Assembly (NCBI GenBank): GCA_026770025.1
Contig: JAMXDE010000030.1
Coordinates: forward strand, 406,001-470,000
DNA length: 64,000 bases
Origin: Craspedostauros australis
Lineage: Eukaryota; Bacillariophyta; Bacillariophyceae; Mastogloiales; Achnanthaceae
Reading direction: 5' to 3'
Position numbers and translations under genes: made by a program. Shown piece by piece: positions 24,101 through 34,090 of the stretch (positions are counted from its first letter, which is position 1; each line of letters starts with the position of its first letter). The notes beneath the pieces were generated by a model that was given only the letters and a program-made list of their open reading frames with translations, was not told the origin of the DNA and searched no databases.

Positions 24101-24362
24101 CACCCTGTTTGGCTGTGCGAATGCTCTTCGTCACACCAGTCTCCTCTTGTTTGACCGTCTTGAGAATCCTCTTCTCCTCGCGGTATAGTCTTGCAGACCG
24201 TTCTTCTTCGGTCTCGTCGATTGCGCTTGCGTATGCGCCTGATAGGACAGTAGCCGCAGCTGCTTCCTTCTCTTGTCGTGGTGGAGTCTCACTCGCACCT
24301 TCTTCTCTCTTGATAGTCGGATTGGACAGAGGGATGTCTTTCAATTCCTCTTCCTCGCTCAT
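18192..24362 (-). CDS. Gag-pol polyprotein of the intact copia element
   Basis: A single 2056-residue frame from an ATG at 24362. It has an acidic/basic N-terminal leader and a gag domain from about residue 148 (MFSGEQEDYSAWE). Two CCHC zinc knuckles follow, near residues 388-401 and 433-446. After a long acidic linker come the protease with Asp-Ser-Gly-Ala near 834, an integrase core with FIDISYTKH near 1039, RGDN near 1099 and NGRVERKF near 1135, the reverse transcriptase with AFLHGDLDEEIYM and the YVDD catalytic motif near 1722, and RNase H with LFCDSEYAGD near 1899. The order protease-integrase-RT-RNase H is that of Ty1/copia. All catalytic motifs are present and no stop or frameshift is visible. 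Gag and pol share one frame, so their ratio cannot depend on frameshifting here. Confidence 0.97.
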   Translation of the reverse strand: MSEEEELKDIPLSNPTIKREEGASETPPRQEKEAAAATVLSGAYASAIDETEEERSARLYREEKRILKTVKQEETGVTKSIRTAKQGGKSETPPGGEFVSKSILAKQQAKIEESATQKPTEIKGASAPTTKQRTNMATSANMNKRRIKAPMFSGEQEDYSAWESQAKAYARAQKTRDVMLGKTKVPTVSEIAAATDEDKEAMEEIYELGCDCFSDLILMMDAEKGKGKQAIQYINQCISDDYPEGDAHGAWNVLAEKFRPSDAVTKIKLKRQFNNEKMKRDTDPDIYITQLESLRSRLHDVKYEITDEEMIMQILSTVSVEYKTHVVNLQHQLTFNPELVTINTIRGVLRTAYATHRGGKAYVDDFQDSNTKSNDTGFTSTGNFKGTCHNCGVYGHRSADCPERKKSNNKKNNNNNNNKMNGKRNKGSGFKGKCNYCGIFGHREAECRKKKFNEKKADEQANTATQGHDKSGHEMVLSAKDMPLCMLVSDDYIEDSFFDNFEYVGSDDEVQGDEIIPEWLNEEPIIHEVDPRREVSYECCFNAHDLIGSYGDEAEMDNEANDSDIEEAMSDDDDDADEDGADEDDEADRGAAPPPPAAGNNRSGIFDEDDSDESVDGNHPDDSFNPNERVVYPGNIDFPPIEDPNRSNYLHRHDTVPYATATALVIQKQLIFDAVMEAGTNLFPGHVQGVLRPIWVNMMGSILSENFRSIEEILANSVVINRILEAAETETIPETDLHYILGGCMRVLLRERPRVHPYDPATGSHRNSTIPSDYAQLPDDMDDGDHHHPYNEDGVHEDDDDGSFNDEIAAAAVEQLHELSTRYKDKVNKDTWLADSGASCHIVNSDAALFNVRHIKSFVQVGDSTKLDSPKMGSIRLKVKQRDNTGHVIRLDDVKYTPKMAVNLFSTNKALYNGYQLGSNGILMDIINGSGMKIVFDRVFPTSNGFITGVQMHPIMPTDDDKACTAIVKNPSKEISVVNLHRMLGHAPLETMKRTAAQYGWTIIGEMPVCRDCAVANARVKNIPKTTIPRATRRGERLFIDISYTKHISFGDKRYWTLIVDDCTDHCWSFFLKNKSDQPGYIKRFVQTIKSQTGDQQIIFRGDNSGENKSTEDVLIDAGLNVKFEYTASNTPQQNGRVERKFAYLYTKIRSMLNGAQLDEEYRHGLWAAAASTATAIANITVAKNQKESPHRQFFDNDPPYADALRTFGEVGVMKTTYGGITAKLKNRGEEMVFIGYAHQHASGVYNMYRPSTKSLICSRDIKWLNQSYGQFRGWAPAPNISNETGTTDADGFTTIGRKGATPRTATRQASKARRVSFADSNMYYILSDSDDEDNEDDGVATPSVHNDEEDRSESNHENDEIIPSGDETDDDTGVTPPNTPARSTHGTPSKPPPSKPNKRDIARKERIRRHEARGRKGEVNPKPTTGKSISRALRELADFNERGRKEEGYESNPSSNEASDELSDEMIDDSNNETTDDEEIENEDEEVEITHHSTTGLYGMNAIITESPAIDIGLSMQDENKEPEKHIEPTTFDGAFNHPDPIHRKGYRAAIKKEFDSMDTRKVYSKIKRDAIPRSRRCCKCKWVFKLKRDGTHRAQLVACGYSQIAGVDFQEHYSPVIHDVTYRVMMVIMLIKKMDCALVDVVTAFLHGDLDEEIYMNCPNGMDHQPDEALTLHKPIYGLVQSARQWFKMLVSTFKNINFEQSAADPCLFYRKTNEGSMIVAIYVDDCFCCGDSKALETFLKDIQGSKFKVTIERGLGDYLSCNIELNHDKTRATLRQPHLIRHLIEEFGTKVEKMQRYGTLGTPGQIIVRPSEDNGLQKVGPEEHAEYRRGVGMLLFLIKHSRPDIANPVRELSKVLIGPTKAAMKEMYRIIKYVIDTKDYGLKIHPARPDDDGWDMELFCDSEYAGDKNTRISVGGFILYLCKVPILWRSKAQKAVTLSSSEAEYVALSEAAKEIFFVVQLLESVGVPVKTPIKVRVDNIGAIFIAKNPSTSQRSRHIDVRHHYVRNMVINKTIEIIFVKSEQNTSDGFTKNIKADLQREHEKSYLDTSRTFE

Positions 24363-24444
24363 TCAGCCTGCTGCTCTTGAATGATGTTCGTCTTCCTCGC
24401 ACGATACGATTCGCGGGCTCGCCCTGATCTATCGTTTATAAACG

Positions 24445-25239
24445 TGTTGGCAAGTTCCGCTCACGGTAACCTACGATCGTGGAAGATGGTGGTGGTTGAT
24501 AGTCGTCTGTTTGCTATTTCATTAGTTGGCTACTCCGATACTCTCGGTGTACACCAGTTGTCTTGCCCGATGCTCTCGGCGCTTCAATCTGTTTCGTAGA
24601 TTCAGTCTCCGACTATGAGTCGGTACGCGAGATCCTCTCTCGCTCCTCTCTGTATTCTCTCTCTCTCTCTTTCTCAACATCATGTGCTCATGCTACACGA
24701 TACTCCGTGTTCGATGCGTGCTCCGCATTCGACACTCCGTTCATTCAGTACTGGCTTCTACTCCATGAGTACTTACCATTTGAAGTTCACCTTCAGTATC
24801 CATGATCTTCATGGGTCATCGTATCTTCGCCTCCTGCTCTGACTTGGAGACAGCTGTCGACGTGGTGACATGTTGACATCCTGTCGACGTCAGTAGGCGT
24901 CCTTCTGCTCTCCAGATGTCATGTTCCATTGGTGATGCAGTAGTCTGTCAGATGATATCGTCATCTGAGGTTTAGTTGGGAAGTACCTCGAGATTCTCTT
25001 GGTACCATTGATGCATGGACGGACGATCTTCTGATTCTCTCAGAAATCGTTATTTGCAAATTTCCTCCAGAAATCTTGCCCCTTTTCGTGTGTTCCATTT
25101 CCCCTGTAATTCTGACGAATCACAATATACTATCGACACGAATGTAGTTATACCGTCCAAGTGCGTATGAGAGAATAGCGGGTGAACGATGCACATATAC
25201 ACGTACATCTTGACGTATACTCACATGTACATCTCGACA
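24445..25239 (-). repeat. 5' LTR of the intact copia element
   Basis: 795 bases, apparently identical to the left LTR except for one position in a CT-rich run. On the minus strand this is the upstream LTR and should carry the element's promoter. The coding ATG lies 83 bases inside it. Confidence 0.97.
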
Positions 25240-25727
25240 TCGGATTGCCATCTCCACGTTCCACAAAAACAGGTTGGGGTTACTGTTCTCACGGGCGGAC
25301 GGCTGCTCTCACAATTTCTCGTGGTGCAACAATCATCCATTATCACTCAACACTTGCCAGTTTCTCATGTGGGATTTGCACATGTGCCATTTCATACTTC
25401 GTGACCCTGTTCCTGTCAGAATACTATTTTCTTGTTCGTTGTGACTTAGGGGCAGTAGTCGCACGTATCGTGATGCTGGTCACGAATCCAACATCGCCGC
25501 CCCCTGCGACATACACATGTGGCTCCCATTCCTGCATTGAGCTCACGAACGTCATGATCCAGTTCGCATTCGTCATGCCGTGTTCTTCGCCTCAATCAAG
25601 CAGCTCACATTTTTCTGTGACAAAGATCCAAACAGGGAGGTGCGGTAATATAGCATTTCAAAACGATCGGTATCTCACATGTGGGAGGTGCGGCAATTTG
25701 GTGTTTCAGAACACCCGATTCCTGACA

Positions 25728-26780
25728 AATTGCAGCTCGCAGCTACCAATTGGTATTTCCGTGTCTTTTGCACGTTTGTTTAGAATGCGAGTCTGTCCCT
25801 CAACCGGTTTTGACGCCGTTTGATGTTGAGGACAAAGCGATTGCAGACGATGGTGTAACTTAGTAGATGAGGGGTACAGCTGTGAAGATGCTTCATATTG
25901 CTTTCTTATGATATTTAGTGTGCTATTGATGGGACGATCGAGTAAAAAGGAAGGATTCATGCTTTCGTGCTTCAGCCGTTCTGACTTTATCGTATTACGT
26001 CGTTGTTGGTCCATAGATGCCATTGTCAGAGGTGCTATCGCAGAACAGAGCTTGATCTTTAATATAGATACGCTTCAAGGGCAACTCCTGATCCTGTTGG
26101 AGCGGCTGTCTAATTTGATTGGCTAGTGGGTTGCCTTGAAGGAGAGAGAGAGAGGATGGAGGATCCTGACGTCCTCCTCTTGAGCTAGTTGCGTTGCCAG
26201 CTGCCCCGCCGGCTGTTGTACATGATGTCATTGAACACACACTTGTTCCCTTGGGGCAAGATGGCTGGTCAATCATTCAACAGCTGCTGGTGGGTTGCAG
26301 GTGTCGCAAGTGCAGCCTACAAGTCCAACTGCGCACCGCACCTCTGGAATCATTCTATCCCACAAGTGGGTAGATGCACCGAACACGATGTACACGACTG
26401 GGCAGGCGTATCCTGGAGTTAAGTCTGTCCCAACTGTACAACACAATTCACAAAACAGAAAACGAAAATATAGGGCAATAGAAGTCTGGTTGTGTCTGTC
26501 TTTGCCTTCTAGTGTCGGACTTTGGCAGGTCAAAGGGGAATTGAAACTGCCAACGTCAGCGTGGTAATTTGTAGTGGAACCACGAACGTAGATGAGACGA
26601 TTGAGAATGCTTTTTGAGTTGGTTTGGTGATTGTAAAGCTTGAGTTTGTAGGATTGTTGTTTTTATGAGATTATTTTGGTTGAAGGTTGGAGAGGAAAAC
26701 GAGATGGGCTGGTCATCACACTGCTCTGCTGTTGGTTGTCGCTGTTCATGGTCTTGTGCATTTGGAAAATATCTCCACAA
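25728..26780. other. Repeat-derived spacer, no supported gene
   Basis: Only short frames with stops. Minus-strand pieces near 26000-26530 look like broken transposon coding sequence (for example GIYGPTTT and a Cys-rich peptide), but no domain can be named. Confidence 0.35.
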
Positions 26781-26808
26781 TCTCAGGTGATGAAATCACG
26801 ATGCTTCA

Positions 26809-27003
26809 TTGCTCTTGGCAGCTTTGAGAGCTGATTCTTCGATTGTTGGGGTGGAGGCGCAACTGTTCCAAGTCTTAGTCCTGTTTCAATTGCAGAATGG
26901 TCTTGCTTTTGATCCAAGACCAGCACATCCTGCATTGAAGATGCCATGTCAAATGTTAGTTCCTGAGAACCGTCAATTGCATACAGGTCAGGGCGCCAAA
27001 CAC
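26809..27003 (-). pseudogene. Leader and gag start of a second element B copy
   Basis: Directly inside the LTR at 27004, about 28 bases (26976-27003) match the equivalent leader of element B copy 1, including a TGGCGCCCTGACC stretch that could be a primer-binding site. Further in, the minus strand has an ATG near 26945 followed by about 55 open codons that end at TGA. This resembles the start of a truncated gag with no recognisable domain left. Confidence 0.4.
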
Positions 27004-27729
27004 TGCACGTACTACGCCGCCAGGGTGATCAATCCGTCAGGTGAAGTCTGCTATGTTTGGTGGTTGTGTTGTTAATGTTAGTGGTGTATTCGATTGATGA
27101 TTGATGATTGATGAGATTGTGAGAACAAGATCTCATCATCCTAAGTCGATGCATTCCGCATCATTTCTACTATCTTGTCCGATTCTACCGTGGTTTATCA
27201 TCGGGTCTTCCTACTGATCCGCTCGATGTCATCGTGTTACATTGTGCATACTTTCTACTCTGTTGCCCAGGGTTGTCACTCTGCTCTGCACAGTATCTCA
27301 TGTTATTCTCCCCCTTTGGGTCTTTTCACATCTCTGCCTGATCTTGTCTAGTCTTGTCTGGTCTTGCCTGATCTTGGAACCTCATAGGATCCATATATCT
27401 CAACCTGTCAATGTCAGCAGGATGCTTGCATCATCCCTGACATCATAAGACTATCTCCTAGTTGTTGTTACCACGTGCTCACTGATGCACCTGGCGTCAC
27501 TAGACATGCCAGAATACCATGACTACCACATAATCTTGATTCCTCGGATTGCAGTGACGATCCTCTGATGTCATTCTCTGATGTCAGTTCCTATGTCAGT
27601 TTTGGTAACAATAGAATCCGAACACCATTCACGTCATCAAGTCCCATCCGACTAAACTAAAAATTGAGCTGAATCACGTTCCATTCATGTGTGATGTTAG
27701 CCTAAATGATTGATCTAGGTTTTCTGACA
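27004..27729 (-). repeat. LTR of element B, copy 2 (uninterrupted)
   Basis: 726 bases from TGCACGTACT to TCTGACA on the plus strand, collinear with 3254-3800 plus 4600-4767. It gives the empty-site sequence for the solo LTR A insertion (around 27550). Divergence from copy 1 is substantial, so both are old. Confidence 0.8.
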
Positions 27730-29038
27730 GTTCCATACATATGTGATCTTGGAACAGATGGCAAAGAGGCAAGTGAGAAGCATCAACTGTGCATACAGCA
27801 TGGGCAATGCACTTGTATTCTTGCAGACAGATGCCTTCACATATGTAGGCTCTTTTGGAATTAGACCGTCTGTCCATTCGTTGCTCAATCGTGTGTACTG
27901 GTGGTAGTACAGACAATTCGGTCACCGGTCAACGGGGACTTGTAGGGAAATACCGATTTTCAGCAATTCTTCAGTGACGTCATGGTACATCGCAACTCAG
28001 AAGTATCTGACATCGAACAACCGCCACAAATGACAAATTGGTCAAAGTGCGGAACAGAACGCGCTGGCCGCACACCACAACCAGTCCCCGCCCACTCTCT
28101 GCCGATCAACATCGGCGCAAACCAAATCAACCATGGAACAGAGAGGCCATGCGCAGCAATCACAGCAATCACTGCAAACATTGCAGCACTCATATCACTC
28201 GCAGCTGCTATACATTTTACTGCTTTAGTCTGATCTATTATACTCTTTTCCACTGCACGGACGGACACCCTGCCAACAAGAACTGCACGGCGATCAGCGG
28301 CTCTTTTTCACACACAAGCTGCTTGTGTGGTTCATGTGATGACTGTTAGAGCAAGGAGCAGACCGGCAGGACAGATCAGTATCGACACACCAAGTTGGCG
28401 ATGTGACAACAACAGATTGATGTCAACTGACTGAGCCAGGCGTGCCAAAGTCCAGTACGAACAAGCGTTTTGGAGTGAAACATCAACGCCACGACCACTC
28501 CAGCCAGCACTGATCCTCACAAGTTCAAGGTCACCACCCAAGGTGAAAGCACCATCTCCCATGAAAAATATGCAAAGGAGATGGTGGACAAGCTCATCAA
28601 GCAGCAATAGCCCAACAAACTCGGCCTCACGTACCAGCTCCCAGGAATGGCTGCAATCAAGACAGCTGATGGGAAGCAACAGGGAGGAGGAGACAAACAA
28701 GGCACCCAATAAGCCAAGTCTTGCAACTACTTAACTGAACGAATGAATGAACGAATGAGTGAACGAATGATTGAACCAGCAAGTCTCATGATCTCTGATT
28801 GTAGTCCAGAGCATGTGTTGTGTGGGTGGACCATCCATCGTCAAGGACGCTGCAGCGATTCGCGCCCGCGCAACGAAAAGCCCTCTGGTACGGCTCTAGA
28901 TTAAGTGACCAAATCCATGAATTTTGTGGTCGTATTTAATATGATGCCATGTCTTTGTTCCTACACTGGTACAGCACAGCACGGCACAAGTCGTTTGCAA
29001 GCCCATTTGCAACGCCAGACACAGAGACAATCCTTTGC
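27730..29038. other. Spacer and 3' flank of the HDAC gene
   Basis: No convincing gene. A plus-strand peptide at about 28500-28615 (KFKVTTQGESTISHEKYAKE) is protein-like but ends in a stop and cannot be extended. A short (gaatgaac)-type repeat lies at 28737-28776. The last 100 bases or so are probably the HDAC 3' untranslated region. Confidence 0.4.
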
Positions 29039-32000
29039 CTAACCTGCGAACCCCTCCCGCTTCATCTGCTCATACAGCTCTCTGTAATCCACCACGTTCC
29101 GTTTGCGCTTCCTCGTTGACGCGCCGCCATCCTCTCCATCTGCACCGCCGCCATCGCCCTCGCTGTTGGGGCCGAACAGGGCCTGCCGTTGCTGCTCGGC
29201 AATCTGCTTCAGCCTCTCCACCTTCTGCTGTCGCTTGCGCTCTCGCTCCTCGACAATGTGCCTTTCGAATTGGCTCTCCCATTTGCCCGCCTCGCTGTCA
29301 TACAGCTCTCGCGATTTGCCACCGTCCGCCAACGCGCGGACGTGCGATGCGACGGATCGTGCGAATGGGCTCACGATGCCCCCGTGAATCTTGTACCCGC
29401 CTTCCAACACGCTCACGATTCGCCCGTTGCAGCACGTGTTGGCAATCTTCACTAGCTGCTCTGTCACCCACTCGTAATCATCCTCCACCATGCCAACGTA
29501 GCCAAAGTTCATGGTATCTTTCTTGTGGGCATCGAAGCCAGCGCTGATGAAGATGATGTCTGGATCGAACTCGCGAAGTTTCGGCAAGATCTTCTGACGG
29601 TACGTGTCTCGCAATTCCAGCCGCTGCATGCCCGCCACTGCGTCCGGTCGAGGCAGGCCCAGTGCGCAGTTCATGATCTTGCAGCAGTTGGTGCGAGCTT
29701 CCTCTCCGATACGCGTCCACGTTTGGCTCAGGATGAAGTCGGCCACATTCGGTGAATCCACCATGGACGGGTTTCCGATGGCATCGGAAACGTGCGCCTT
29801 GCCGGAGGCTGGATAGAACCACCCGGCGGCTGGCGTGTCGACATACTCCAACCCTCGCGGGCCGTATCCATGGGTGGATGCGAAGAACACATCGTTGATG
29901 TCCGTCTCGTCCAACCACGGTCTGTACTTTGGCACGGCGAATTCACCAACGGCGAATGGCAGGCGGATGGCGGCCTTCTCCACCGTCGGCGCGAGCTGAC
30001 GGATGATCTCCTCCGTTCCATTGCCGTGGTGCACGTCGAAGTCAACAATCGCAATCTTTCGGATCCCTTCGTTCCTGTACATGGATCTGGCATACGCAGC
30101 ACCGATCGCAACGTTGTTCAGGAGGCAGAATCCATGCGAACCTCCATCGGCGTCATTCTCGCATCGCACGATCCCCCGAGGACCGGCGTGGTGTCCCGGT
30201 GGACGCACCGCGCAGAAGGCATTGCGGTGATCACCAGCGACGACCCTATCCACGGCCTGACACACGGATCCCGCCGCCCGTAGCGCCGCCTCGAAGCTCC
30301 ACCTCGAGATGGCCGTATCCGCATCCAGGTGACCGATCGCATTCGGATGATCCGGTATCGACGAACAGAGATGGCTTATTCTCTCGACGTAGTTGAACTC
30401 GTGGCACTGTACGAGTAGTTCAGGAAAAACGCAGCGAGCAAAACCAATCCAATCCAAACCAGAATTAGACAGAGTTGAGTAGATTGAGACCCAAACCAAA
30501 ATACGTCAGATGGAAAAGCAGCACATATGTGGCCAGAATGGAGGAGTGAGCAGTCAGAAATGGCCAGCGTTGGGGGACCAGATCTTGAACATCGGAGCAA
30601 ACATTCCACGGTTTCTTCACCTCCGAACTTCATCGCGATGGTCGAAATACTCACCTTCAACACATCTACCATGGCAGCCCGCTTGGATGCGCCGTCCCAG
30701 TTGCATGCGCCGAATTCTCCGGTTTTCAGAATGCCCGTCTCCTCATCGACCAGCACGGTCAGTCTTCGTACGTTTTCTGGTGGCGGTTCGCTGGTGGCAT
30801 CTCGTATCATTGGCGGACAGCTACGATGCTGCGTGCACAGCTCATGGCTCAAGATCAGCGTCGATGAGTGGGGATCAACAACCAGGTCTCTCGGAGGCGG
30901 TATCGTGCCAGTTTCAGGCGGAGCACCGAGGGTTTCCAGCAAATCGTTGGGCACTGGCATGCCCCTCTTGTAGGCGAGCTGCCCCGGAGTGTAACCACGC
31001 TTGTCAACAGCGCCTGGGCTTGCCCCAGCCTGCAGCAGAAGACGCGCCACGGTCCAATTGCCCCTTCCGCATGCCACGTGCAAGGCGCTTTGTCCAACGG
31101 AGTCCGGCGCATCGACTTCGATGCCGTTGGCTTCCAGCAGAATCTCGGTCACCAGCGCTCGCGCTGTCGTGGCGATTGAACCCGACGGCGGTGGGACTGA
31201 CGAGGGGGACGAGGAAGTGCCACCAATCTTCCCGGAATGATAGCCAGGGATGTGATGCATGGAGTTGGGAATCGTGCCATCAGGATGGTGATGATGGAAT
31301 TTGGGAACTCCCGAAGCAACAGCCGCGGCAGCGCCCCTTCCTAGTTTGCCATTCGCCAAGGTGTCGAATTTGGCCGCGGCATGCAACGCTCTGCCACCGG
31401 ATCTGTCCGAACGCACGTTCAAAGTCGAAAGGCCGTCATCCTTCGACAGCAAGAACTGCACTATCTGCGGGAGGTTGTAGAAGCATGCCAGGTACAGCGG
31501 TGTGTGCACCGCGTCATCCTTCGCGCACAGATCGGCGTCGTGGTCGTGCAAGAGTTCCACACATTGATACGCAAACTGTGCATGCTTCGAGACGGCCCCC
31601 ATGCTGATTGCTGTGTGCATGGGCGCGCTGCCATCGCATTTTCGGAAGACATTCGCACCGGCTTCCAACAGGATCTTCACGTGCTCGAGTTTGCGGGCGT
31701 GGATGGCGACGTGCAGTGGTGTATTCTCGTCGCCATCGCGTTCGTTGAGGTTGTGTGGACAGTGGTACTTGACCTTTTTGAGTTTCGTGCTCTTGCTGCC
31801 TTTTGTTTTCGCACCAGCCAAAACACTGGCGCTTTCCCTGTCCCCATCTGGAGAAGTTGGTGGGGATGTGTCGGCATTGTGGTTTGTGTCCATGTTGACT
31901 TCGCCGTCCTCCGCGGTCGCTCGGTCGCTGGCTGTGGACTTTCCATTTTCAACACTCTTATCCTGGCTGGTAGTGGTAGCGGTTTCGTTTGCAGTTGGCG

Positions 32001-33043
32001 TTGCACTCGCGGTCTGGGATGCGGGAGTGGGTGTTCGTGGCGCGTCTTTGCCATCGCTTTTTGCAGTTGCATTGCCAACACAGTTATCCTTAGCCGTAGT
32101 TGTAGCTGCAGCTGTAGCTGTACCTGGTCCATCCTTGACGGGTGAGGCTGCATTTCCTTCGCCTGTGACAATCATGTCTGTAGGGGCGCTGGCGTCATCC
32201 TTGGAGCCCTGGATGACGGCTGACAGCTGCGAAGCAACACCTTCACTTGCGATAGTATCGCCTGGTGTCAATGATTTCCCAAGCCTCTTCAACGCCAGTG
32301 GCTGGGGCGAATGTCCAATTGCGGCGGCATGAGCAGCGGCGGCGGAATCGTTGTCATCTGAAGAAGACGAATTGTCGTCGCCAGTCGCAGCCTTTGAATT
32401 CTCGTCAATATCATCGTCTTCGTTATCATCATCATTGTCGTCTTCGTCGTCATGGTTATCCTCCTCCTCATCATCATCATCATCATCATCCGTATCCTCT
32501 TGCTCTTGCGGAACGTAGATCAATTTCTGCGGTTGAACGGACGATTGGAAGTTCAGCAATTGTTGGAACGGCGACGATAGCAATCATGCAGTCATTTTTT
32601 CGGTGTTGTAGTACATGTGGTGGACGCGGGTGGGGACAAAGCTCGGAATTGTGTTGAGGTGATGTATGAGGATGTGCACCAATACACGCATGTTCGTGCT
32701 CATGTTCGCGCTCATACGAACGTATCTGCATACGTATGGCATGGCGCGGCACGAGTCCCCAACGCCATCGTCCAGGAGAATGTCAAAAAGCATACAGTGA
32801 CTCCACATGCACAACATGCGACTCGCCCAGCGCCTTCTGCGACAGTGCAGACGACAAAAATCGATGACCCAACGCATCGTCCGCTGTGGTCATCCATCGA
32901 ACCCTCGTTTGACTCACCCTCAGCGCCGCCGCATCCTCGAACTCGCAGCAATCATGCAACGGGTAACGTCGGTCACCATGCAGCGGCATCGTGAAGCCGT
33001 AGTCGCCGTCGTCGTCGTCGGAGCCGGTGGAGGAGTGGCTCAT
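29039..33043 (-). CDS. Ankyrin-repeat histone deacetylase (class II-like), 3 exons
   Basis: A deduced 1121-residue protein. Exons run 33043-32918, 32526-30655 and 30406-29039. Both introns (391 and 248 bases) have GTGAGT donors and CAG acceptors, and all joins keep phase 0. Order: a short start leading into an ankyrin-like segment (YPLHDCCEFEDAAALR, cut by intron 1), a strongly acidic run at about residues 50-85, a Ser/Thr/Ala-rich region, about five ankyrin repeats at about 300-560, then the deacetylase at about 667-1060. The deacetylase shows RPPGHHAGP (His-His near 738), DFDVHHGNG (Asp/His metal ligands near 788-793), SAGFDAH and the GGY loop, so it should be an active zinc enzyme that removes acetyl groups from lysines. 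A basic RKRKRN near the C-terminus could be a nuclear signal. Ankyrin-HDAC fusions occur in stramenopiles. It is divergent from the kinesin gene. Exon joins are inferred. Confidence 0.9.
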
Positions 33044-34090
33044 GGTCGATCCTTGTGCGATTTTCTTGTGCTAGACTGATAATTGGAGAACGTCCTTGGT
33101 ATATGTATTGCGTGTCGTAGGACGAAGATTGTGCATTCGGTTTAATGTGACACGAATAGTTGGATTCGACGAAGACGACACAGCGATGTTGTTCGGGACG
33201 ACGCAATGCGAAGTGTGCCTTGTTTGGAAACCGACAACGAAAAATTGTGGTCTGTGCTGGCTGATCGTGTTTCGCTGTCGCGATGGGCAACGCGGCGGGA
33301 TGGGTGGTCGTAGAACCTGGCGGAAACTGTTTGTTTGTTGTCTTGTGTGGAGTTCTCACGAACGCATGACGAACGATGGAGTCTTCGTTTCTGAATTTCT
33401 GCGCCCTGTCAGATGTCTCCACGTGGCTTCGGACCTCGCGATGTTCTTGTTGGTTGCGCGTTCTTGGTGGGATTCCATGTTCCCTTTCGACGTCACATTG
33501 GGACTCCTTATGTTCATTTTGTGCCAGATGGCCGTTATTTGTCATCAAACTCAAAATTTGAATTTCTTCTGTCCGGAGGATTGTTTGGCTTGCTGTGTTC
33601 CTTGTGCCTTGTGCCGTCTCGAATGCGGCATGGAGGAACGCTGTTGGTGTGGGAGATGGCAGGGGGAGTGGCAGCACCAGGAGCATCAGTGACAGCGACG
33701 GTGACAGCCAACAAAACGGCTCAGGGTCTCACAATTGCGCCAGGCTGTGCTGCATCCATCCATCCCGGCTTGACTTTCCGCAGCGAATGCTCGATTGAAA
33801 CACAATCGCAATCTGACGCGTGCGATACAGAAAGAGATCATCATTGGCAGCATCATTGGTAGCATCATTGGCAGCAACATCGGCGTCCTGATACACGAAG
33901 GACCAGCACGCACAGAACGAACGGCACGAACGGTATTCAGCGGAACAGGGGAGAGCAGTCGCCAGAGAGTTCAAACCAAGCCCCACGTGTGACGTTTCGT
34001 CAGATCGGGAGAAATCTGCAATCCACTCTGTCTATACAGAGGCACTGATCATCACAGCTGGCGCCACAAGCCAAGGCATCTACAAGCAAG
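33044..34090. promoter_or_regulatory. Divergent intergenic region between HDAC and kinesin
   Basis: About 1.05 kb separates the two start codons and should hold both promoters and 5' leaders. Open frames here on both strands lack ATG starts and recognisable domains. A small repeat of cattggcagcat words lies at 33840-33880. No TATA box could be assigned with confidence. Confidence 0.45.

Larger units (their letters stand above)
17371..25245 (-). mobile_element. Intact, young Ty1/copia-type LTR retrotransposon (family A)
   Basis: A complete element on the minus strand. Two 795-base LTRs (17377-18171 and 24445-25239) flank a 6.27-kb internal region that holds one uninterrupted gag-pol frame. 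The 6-base sequence tcggat stands immediately outside both ends (17371-17376 and 25240-25245). By eye the LTRs differ at one position only (C at 17598 against T in the right LTR), so insertion is very recent. A polypurine tract abuts the 3' LTR (left) 12 bases past the stop codon. No convincing primer-binding site complementary to a tRNA 3' end was found next to the 5' LTR (right). With an intact frame it may be autonomous. Confidence 0.97.
16982..25727 (-). repeat. LTR-like repeat D, copy 2, split by the intact copia element
   Basis: The left part (16982-17376) and right part (25246-25727) join across the retroelement to give the same sequence order as 6325-7265, with identical outer ends (TGTTGGAAATCC and CCTGACA). 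The inserted element and one copy of its 6-base target duplication are the only extra DNA. The left part carries its own tandem duplication at 17130-17301. Confidence 0.7.

Noticed and set aside
24363-24444. Primer-binding site for the family A element
   Set aside because: The bases next to the 5' LTR on the minus strand (CGTTTATAAACG...) do not begin with TGG or match a tRNA 3' end that I can recognise, so none is annotated.
30376-30654. Continuation of the ankyrin frame into a hydrophobic C-terminus
   Set aside because: A GTGAGT donor at 30654 and a CAG acceptor at 30407 restore the conserved deacetylase start (CHEFNYVERI). The hydrophobic tail is intron read-through.
32973-33692. Opposed frames of about 200-237 codons between HDAC and kinesin
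   Set aside because: No ATG-led start with good context, no domain, and both strands open over the same bases. Treated as chance frames in the divergent promoter.
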